DNA from: Actinomycetota bacterium
GTDB lineage: Bacteria > Acidobacteriota > Blastocatellia > Chloracidobacteriales > Chloracidobacteriaceae
Direction: 5' to 3'
NCBI GenBank assembly: GCA_013298335.1
Contig: JAAFHI010000115.1
Coordinates: 1 to 7,892, forward strand
Length of the DNA: 7,892 bases
A program made the position numbers and the translations under genes. Of this stretch, positions 1-5,306 are shown in pieces (position 1 is the stretch's first letter; every line of letters starts with the position of its first letter). The notes under the pieces were generated by a model. It was not told the origin of the DNA, made no database searches, and saw nothing but the letters and a program-made list of their open reading frames with translations.

Positions 1-103
1 GAAAGCCGGCCACGGCGCGGGCAAACCGACGGCCAAGGTCATCGAGGAAGTCGCCGACCAGTGGGGCTTCCTGACGAAGGTCCTCGGGATGGACGTGAAG
101 TAG
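1..103 (+). CDS. Prolyl oligopeptidase family (S9A) serine peptidase, C-terminal end only
   Basis: Only the last 33 residues are in the window, read from base 2 to the TAG at 101-103; the start lies upstream of the window. The fragment opens with [10 protein letters not shown], followed by [13 protein letters not shown]. This is the conserved C-terminal block of prolyl oligopeptidases (clan SC, family S9A), where the His of GHG is the catalytic histidine of the Ser-Asp-His triad; animal POP ends in a nearly identical block. The enzyme cleaves short peptides after proline. Family S9A proteins are usually about 680-730 residues, so nearly all of the gene, including the Ser and Asp of the triad and any signal peptide, is not visible; cytoplasmic or periplasmic location cannot be judged. 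The gene ends normally and is followed by a repeat and a terminator, so it is probably the last gene of its transcript. Confidence 0.9.
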   Translation, partial: KAGHGAGKPTAKVIEEVADQWGFLTKVLGMDVK

Positions 104-128
104 TAGTCAGTAGTCAGTAGTCAGTCAG
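104..128 (+). repeat. Short tandem heptad repeat directly after the peptidase stop codon
   Basis: The heptamer TAGTCAG occurs three times head to tail at 104-110, 111-117 and 118-124, with a partial TCAG at 125-128. The array begins straight after, and in phase with, the TAG stop at 101-103. Read in the rotated frame GTAGTCA it fits the pattern GNNRTCA, which also describes the heptads in the dnaK-dnaJ gap (3087-3157). Function unknown. Confidence 0.85.
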
Positions 129-135
129 ACGATTG

Positions 136-162
136 GGGCTGGTCGCGGGACCGGCCCTTTTT
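136..162 (+). terminator. Intrinsic terminator of the prolyl oligopeptidase gene
   Basis: A 9-bp stem pairs 136-144 (GGGCTGGTC) with 149-157 (GACCGGCCC), including one T-G wobble, around a four-base loop, and is followed at once by five Ts (158-162). This is a textbook rho-independent terminator placed 32 bases after the stop codon. Confidence 0.9.
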
Positions 163-178
163 CATTGGGGGATTCAAT

Positions 179-236
179 TTCTATAACGTTCTTTAACATT
201 ACGTAACGTTACGTAATGTTAAAGAACGTTATAGAA
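179..236. repeat. Perfect 58-bp palindrome without spacer, built on a 10-bp period
   Basis: Bases 179-207 are the exact reverse complement of 208-236: 29-bp arms, no mismatch and no spacer, with the centre between 207 and 208. The symmetry ends at 178/237. The arms are about 28% G+C, far below the surrounding DNA. AACGTT occurs at 185-190, 205-210 and 225-230, exactly 20 bp apart, and TACGTA at 200-205 and 210-215. Cut into decamers from 179, all six units to 238 have the form TTNNNNAA, followed by C in five of six, so the block can be read as abutting copies of the dyad GTT-N4-AAC. As RNA it would fold into one long hairpin from either strand, but no T-tract follows on the + side. It could be an operator array, a structured RNA end or a dispersed palindromic element; the sequence does not decide. 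Confidence 0.95.
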
Positions 237-454
237 CCAGCTAAATCGCCGTTTTCGCCCTTGATTCCCTTCAAAACGGCCCGTTTCCGTGAAATTCCTT
301 CCCTTCGAGTGTGGCACGCGGGTTGCTTTTCTTCTTGTCGAACCGGATGACCTCCGAACCACAACCCCGGATTTTCGAAACACGGGAAGCCGTCGGGCGT
401 GGAAAGAGAGGTTCTTCGATTCCAATACAACTCTGTTCAAAAGGAATTTCACCC
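237..454 (+). other. Intergenic stretch and probable leader of the exported-protein operon
   Basis: I see no convincing gene here; reading frames that cross it lack a Shine-Dalgarno site and family resemblance. It holds an 8-bp inverted repeat, GCCGTTTT at 248-255 with AAAACGGC at 273-280 (17-base loop), and an overlapping compact one, AAACGG-C-CCGTTT at 274-286. The two share bases and so could not form together. I could not place a sigma-70 promoter: a -10-like TACAAC at 426-431 has no acceptable -35 box at the right distance. The Shine-Dalgarno AAGGA of the next gene is at 441-445. Confidence 0.5.
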
Positions 455-1351
455 ATGTTGAAACGCCCACTGCTTCTCTCAGGAATCGGCCTCGCCGTCA
501 CGCTCGGCCTGACGGTCGGCGGTTTTGGCCTGCGCGGCACGATTTTCGCCGCCAAGGACAATCCCAGCGAAACGAGCGCGGCCGCCGTCCGTCGGGTCTT
601 CGCGGAACCGGATTCACGCCTCGGCCTCTCCAACTCGCTCGAAACCGCCCAGCGCAACACCGCAACGGCTCAAAATCTCATCCGTCACCGCTCCGGCCAT
701 CAATTCGGCGCAGACAGCCTGACGTTCGTGAATCAGGCCGAGGCACGGTATGCCACGCTTGGCAAGGGATCGCTCACGGCATCGGCGCTCGCCCAGGCGC
801 TGACCGAACTGGCCGTCGAACGCCTCAGCCGGATGAACGATGCCGAAATCGACGCCGCCCTCGGAACCATGCGCGGACTCCGCACCGACCAGACGCCTTC
901 CGGGACGCTTCCCCCGGGAGAGATTCTGGTGCGTCCCTGGGGACCGACCGCAAAGGCCGAAAAGGTCCGCGACTACCTGCGGAAGATGAGATCGCCGTCA
1001 GAACGCGCCTTGGTGACTGACTTTGCGCGGCTTGCCATCACCAACGAAGTCCAAAACCGCATCAAGCTCTTTGAATCCGCCCAGCCCGAACTCTGGTCGG
1101 CCCAGCGAATTACCCCGACGCAGGCCGTCGTCCTCACCTATTCCGTCCTGAGCGGCGATCAGTTTCTCCGGACGTCCGACGAACTCGCCCAGACCATGCG
1201 GGCCACGCAACGGTACTACGCCGAAAAACGCGGCCTGTCCTTCTCCATCGCGGAACGCGCGCCCTACGGCACCAACGGCGTGATTTACAGTTCCCCGCTG
1301 AATCTCTTCGACGACGAAATGCTCCGCGCGCTGATGGCGCGATTCGCGTAA
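455..1351 (+). CDS. Exported protein of unknown function, 298 residues
   Basis: I do not recognise a family. The ATG at 455 is chosen because AAGGA at 441-445 lies nine bases before it and because it places a clear export signal at the N-terminus: basic residues K3-R4, a hydrophobic stretch at about 5-26, then small residues around A32-A33 that could be cleaved by signal peptidase I. A longer in-frame start at 311 would bury this signal behind about 48 residues of unlikely sequence. The mature part looks mainly helical, is rich in Arg, Gln, Leu and Ala and has no cysteine. Noticeable stretches are LPPGEILVRPWGP in the middle, and a C-terminal part with SPLNLFDDEMLRALMARFA at the end. No catalytic motif is evident. 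Twenty-five bases after its stop follows a small lipoprotein gene with the same style of ribosome binding site, so the two are probably co-transcribed and act in the cell envelope. An uncleaved membrane anchor is the alternative to a cleaved signal. Confidence 0.75.
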   Translation: MLKRPLLLSGIGLAVTLGLTVGGFGLRGTIFAAKDNPSETSAAAVRRVFAEPDSRLGLSNSLETAQRNTATAQNLIRHRSGHQFGADSLTFVNQAEARYATLGKGSLTASALAQALTELAVERLSRMNDAEIDAALGTMRGLRTDQTPSGTLPPGEILVRPWGPTAKAEKVRDYLRKMRSPSERALVTDFARLAITNEVQNRIKLFESAQPELWSAQRITPTQAVVLTYSVLSGDQFLRTSDELAQTMRATQRYYAEKRGLSFSIAERAPYGTNGVIYSSPLNLFDDEMLRALMARFA

Positions 1352-1376
1352 AAAAACACAGGAAAAGGATGCTCCA

Positions 1377-1607
1377 ATGAAAAACTTCACGAACAAATCG
1401 CTTGCGGCTTTGGCATTGATTGCCCTCAGCGTCGGACTGGCCGCCTGTTCCGGCGGATGCTCCCGGTGCGGACTGATTCCGGGACACAGCTATGTCGTCC
1501 AGTACGACAACATTCACTATGAACTCGTGGCGGACAACTCCGGCTGTGTTTCCTTCGATCCCGGCAGCGCCCAGTGTGCCCAATTCGAGGTCGGCTCCGT
1601 CTCGTAA
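1377..1607 (+). CDS. Small cysteine-rich lipoprotein, 76 residues, unknown function
   Basis: The N-terminus is a lipoprotein signal: basic K2 and K7, a hydrophobic core at about 9-20, and the lipobox L21-A22-A23-C24, so C24 should be lipidated and become the first residue of the mature protein. The residue after it is serine, which in Enterobacteria-type sorting favours the outer membrane. The mature chain is only 53 residues and has four further cysteines (C28, C31, C57, C67), enough for two disulfides; the first three lie in the pattern C-x3-C-x2-C. The middle, around GHSYVVQYDNIHYELV, reads like a small beta-sheet. AAGGA at 1365-1369 is seven bases before the ATG. It is the second gene of a likely two-gene operon and ends 26 bases before a strong terminator. 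No homologue comes to mind; the type of protein is clear but the role is not. Confidence 0.8.
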   Translation: MKNFTNKSLAALALIALSVGLAACSGGCSRCGLIPGHSYVVQYDNIHYELVADNSGCVSFDPGSAQCAQFEVGSVS

Positions 1608-1633
1608 CGGTTTTCCAGGCCCGAAAAGCAAAC

Positions 1634-1670
1634 CGCGCCGCCGAAGTGATCCTCGGCGGCGCGTTTTTTT
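1634..1670 (+). terminator. Strong intrinsic terminator, shared by converging genes
   Basis: A perfect 11-bp GC stem pairs 1634-1644 (CGCGCCGCCGA) with 1653-1663 (TCGGCGGCGCG) around an eight-base loop, and seven Ts follow at 1664-1670. It ends the exported-protein/lipoprotein operon. The minus-strand hspR-like gene stops at 1670-1672, inside the end of the T-tract. In that direction the same stem is followed only by a T-poor tail, so termination of the heat-shock operon here would be weaker but is possible. Confidence 0.92.
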
Positions 1671-2107
1671 CATTCCGTCTCGATTTTGATGATGCGCGGA
1701 CGCGATGGCGGCGGTTCCTCGGGCGGATCGAAATCCCGGGCGACCACGATGTGCATCGGGCCGGTGCGGACGAGCGCGCTTCCGGCGGTCGCCTGCGCCG
1801 CGAAATTCTCGCGGACGAAGTTGATGAGGGCCTGAAACTGGCGCTGCATCTCATCCATCCGCTCGCGCATGTCCATGATGACCTGCACGCCCGCCAGATT
1901 GACGCCCATTTCGCGGGTCAGATTGAGAATCGCCTGAAGGCGTTCGAGATCTTCGTCGGTGTAGTAGCGCGTGTTCTTCTCGGAACGCGACGGCACGAGC
2001 AATCCCTCGCGTTCATACAGCCGGAGCGTCTGTTCGTGGATGCCGAAGGTTTCGGCCACGACGCCGATCGAATACCGGCGCGGTTTCTGCTTGCGGTTCC
2101 GAATCAT
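1670..2107 (-). CDS. hspR: HspR-like MerR-family heat-shock regulator, 145 residues
   Basis: MerR-type regulators bind an operator as dimers through an N-terminal winged helix-turn-helix. Here that domain spans about residues 11-80: YSIGVVAETFGIHEQTLRLY (12-31), then EREGLLVPSR and the wing TRYYTDEDLERL (46-57). The stretch MGVNLAGVQVIMDM (67-80) matches the 'NLAGV' segment typical of HspR. Residues about 78-105 form a likely coiled-coil dimerisation helix, and a Pro/Glu-rich tail closes the protein. No effector-binding cysteine pattern of metal-sensing MerR proteins is present. HspR represses dnaK operons with DnaK acting as co-repressor (established in Streptomyces), and the gene sits last in a dnaK-dnaJ-hspR order, which fits. 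The ATG at 2107 has GGGGGA six bases upstream, and only 19 bases separate it from dnaJ. The family is certain; the HspR assignment rests on motif and context. Confidence 0.88.
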   Translation of the reverse strand: MIRNRKQKPRRYSIGVVAETFGIHEQTLRLYEREGLLVPSRSEKNTRYYTDEDLERLQAILNLTREMGVNLAGVQVIMDMRERMDEMQRQFQALINFVRENFAAQATAGSALVRTGPMHIVVARDFDPPEEPPPSRPRIIKIETE

Positions 2108-2126
2108 CGTTCGTCCCCCTTCCCGG

Positions 2127-3068
2127 CTATTGCAGTCCGAGGTCGGCCCGCGGATTTTCCGGGTTCAGCCGCGCAAACTCGCGCAGGATGTCCTTGGTTT
2201 CTTCACTGATGACTTTCGGGAGCGTGATGCGGACTTCCACGAACTGGTCGCCGCGCGTCCCCGGACTGCGGAGAACCGGGAAGCCCTTCTCGCGCAAACG
2301 GAACTTCTGGCCCGACTGCGTTCCCGGCGGAATGCGCAACTGCGCCTTGCCGCCGACGGTCGGCACTTCGATTTTCGCGCCGAGCGCGGCTTCCGCCACG
2401 CCGATCGGAATCGTGCAGTAGAGATTGTCGCCCTTGCGGGTGAAAAACGGATGCGACCCGACGTTGGTCAGAATGTAGAGGTCGCCGGCGGGCGCGCCAT
2501 TGGTTCCGGGATATCCCTTGCCCGCCATGCGGACCTTCGAACCGGTATCGACACCGGCGGGAATCCTGACCTTGACCGTTTCGGACGGTCGGCCCGCCAT
2601 GGCCGGCAGATTGACCGTCGCCGTCAATCCTTCCATGGCCTGTTCGAAACTGATTGAAAGCGGATACTCGACGTCCTGGCCGGGCTGCGCCACCGTGCGG
2701 CTGGTCCGGGGATTGTTGAACAGGTCGGAAAAAATGTCGCGGAAGGAGCCGCCATTACCGCCGCCGCCGCCGAAATCGAAATCAATCGGCGGAAATCCGG
2801 CGCCGCCGCCGGGCATCCCACCCGACTTGGCCGCCTGCGCGTGCGCTTCGGAGTAGACACCGAACCGGTCGTACACCTTGCGCTTCTCCGGATCGCCGAG
2901 GACTTCAAACGCTTCCGAGATTTTCTTGAACTTCTCTTCGGCTACCTTGTCGCCCGGATTCACGTCGGGATGGTACTTGCGCGCCTGCCGCCGGTAGGCC
3001 TTCTTCATATCCTCGGCTGAAGCGGTCTTCGAAACGCCCAAAATCGCGTAGTAATCATCCTTCGCCAT
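2127..3068 (-). CDS. dnaJ: DnaJ/CbpA-type Hsp40 co-chaperone without zinc finger, 313 residues
   Basis: J-domain proteins deliver unfolded clients to DnaK and stimulate its ATPase. The J-domain is at about residues 4-70, starting [11 protein letters not shown], with the essential HPD triad at H33-P34-D35 and the helix IV region [10 protein letters not shown] Gly/Phe-rich linker follows (about 83-120, including [14 protein letters not shown]), then the two beta-barrel client-binding domains (about 130-300), with motifs such as [20 protein letters not shown] and [15 protein letters not shown]. The four CxxCxGxG zinc repeats of classical DnaJ are absent, and the length of 313 is that of class B proteins such as CbpA (about 306), not of DnaJ (about 375). 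The start at 3068 puts the J-domain at the N-terminus; its ribosome site is weak (GGGG at 3077-3074). It lies 88 bases downstream of dnaK and 19 bases before hspR, in the same operon. A separate zinc-finger DnaJ may exist elsewhere in the genome. Confidence 0.95.
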   Translation of the reverse strand: MAKDDYYAILGVSKTASAEDMKKAYRRQARKYHPDVNPGDKVAEEKFKKISEAFEVLGDPEKRKVYDRFGVYSEAHAQAAKSGGMPGGGAGFPPIDFDFGGGGGNGGSFRDIFSDLFNNPRTSRTVAQPGQDVEYPLSISFEQAMEGLTATVNLPAMAGRPSETVKVRIPAGVDTGSKVRMAGKGYPGTNGAPAGDLYILTNVGSHPFFTRKGDNLYCTIPIGVAEAALGAKIEVPTVGGKAQLRIPPGTQSGQKFRLREKGFPVLRSPGTRGDQFVEVRITLPKVISEETKDILREFARLNPENPRADLGLQ

Positions 3069-3086
3069 ATCGACCCCACTGGGAAA

Positions 3087-3156
3087 GGGATCAGATGTCA
3101 GGAATCAGGGATCAGTGAACTGTTTTTCCTGATCCCTGATCCCTGATCCCTGATTC

Positions 3157-3157
<1 letters not shown>
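3087..3157. repeat. Two inverted arrays of four heptads filling the dnaK-dnaJ gap
   Basis: On the + strand four contiguous heptads run 3087-3114 (GGGATCA, GATGTCA, GGAATCA, GGGATCA). On the minus strand four more run 3157-3130 (GGAATCA, then GGGATCA three times). A 15-base spacer separates the arrays. The best pairing is a perfect 16-bp stem, 3100-3115 with 3143-3158, which takes in two bases of the dnaK stop codon; shifted pairings by seven bases are also nearly perfect. The minus-strand array begins in the dnaK TAG stop. In the dnaK-dnaJ mRNA this would be a stable hairpin between the two genes, without a T-tract after it. That would suit a role in mRNA stability or partial attenuation, but its function is unknown. 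Confidence 0.9.
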
Positions 3158-5079
<1,922 letters not shown>

Positions 5080-5109
5080 GGCTGTTTCACTCCACACTTT
5101 CTGAAATCC

Positions 5110-5154
5110 GTTCATCCCGCTGCGGACGCACGCGAACGTTGCCGCATCATGAAC
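5110..5154 (-). promoter_or_regulatory. Stem-loop at the predicted 5' end of the dnaK mRNA
   Basis: In the minus-strand RNA, GTTCAT (5154-5149) pairs with ATGAAC (5115-5110), and inside it TGCGG (5146-5142) pairs with CCGCA (5125-5121), separated by a small internal loop. The structure starts only a few bases after the expected transcription start (about 5158) and ends about 30 bases before the dnaK start codon, so it does not cover the GGAG ribosome site directly. It could stabilise the mRNA or respond to temperature; both are inference. Confidence 0.5.
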
Positions 5155-5164
5155 TCACGGGCAG

Positions 5165-5193
5165 AGAGTAAAACCTGAGCGCACCATTGTCAA
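5165..5193 (-). promoter_or_regulatory. Sigma-70-type promoter of the dnaK operon
   Basis: On the minus strand a perfect -35 box TTGACA (5193-5188) is followed after 17 bases by a weak -10 box TACTCT (5170-5165; first, second and last positions match TATAAT). The DNA just upstream of the -35 box is AT-rich (about 5220-5194), as in an UP element. No CIRCE element is present. The weak -10 leaves the exact start open; about 5158 is expected. Confidence 0.6.
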
Positions 5194-5194
5194 C
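5174..5194 (-). promoter_or_regulatory. Possible degenerate HspR operator (HAIR-like) over the dnaK -35 box
   Basis: The HspR site in Streptomyces is CTTGAGT-N7-ACTCAAG. Here the minus strand reads GTTGACA-N7-GCTCAGG, which matches 9 of the 14 defined positions at the right spacing. Part of the match (TTGA) is also demanded by the -35 box, and the internal symmetry is poor, so this is only a candidate. Its place on the promoter and the hspR gene at the end of the operon are what make it worth naming. Confidence 0.3.
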
Positions 5195-5229
5195 TTTTCT
5201 TTATAGAAATATCAGAAAAAGTTCATCTG

Positions 5230-5277
5230 TCGAAACGAAGGCCCGTCCGGATTCGCCGCGGCAAACCCGAACGGGCC
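5230..5277 (-). terminator. Probable terminator of the kinase gene
   Basis: GGCCCGT at 5240-5246 is the reverse complement of ACGGGCC at 5271-5277, and three more pairs can form inside after one mismatch. On the minus strand the stem is followed by TTCGTTTCGA, a broken T-tract. It lies 29 bases after the kinase stop and before the dnaK promoter, so it would separate the two transcripts, though less firmly than the terminators at 136 and 1634. Confidence 0.5.
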
Positions 5278-5306
5278 GATTCAAAAACCGACAACCCTCA
5301 ACGCCA

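Noticed and set aside
104..128. Heptad repeats here and at 3087-3157 as a CRISPR array
   Set aside because: Units are seven bases, directly adjacent or inverted, with no spacers of CRISPR length and no cas gene nearby.
178..187. ATTTCTATAA shared between the palindrome edge and the DNA upstream of the dnaK promoter (minus strand, about 5211-5202)
   Set aside because: A ten-base match between two AT-rich stretches is easily due to chance, and the palindrome symmetry is not repeated there.
179..236. Palindrome as an intrinsic terminator
   Set aside because: The stem is AT-rich, no T-tract follows on the + strand, and a complete terminator for the upstream gene is already present at 136-162.
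311..454. N-terminal extension of the 298-residue exported protein from an ATG at 311
   Set aside because: The extension has no Shine-Dalgarno site, unlikely composition, and would bury the signal peptide; the ATG at 455 has AAGGA at good spacing.
5080..5115. Twelve-residue N-terminal extension of DnaK from an ATG at 5115
   Set aside because: The family begins at MGKIIGID; the upstream ATG lacks a ribosome site and lies in a predicted stem-loop.
5080..5306. CIRCE element or a perfect HAIR operator upstream of dnaK
   Set aside because: I looked for TTAGCACTC-N9-GAGTGCTAA and CTTGAGT-N7-ACTCAAG on both strands and found neither; only the degenerate candidate listed above.
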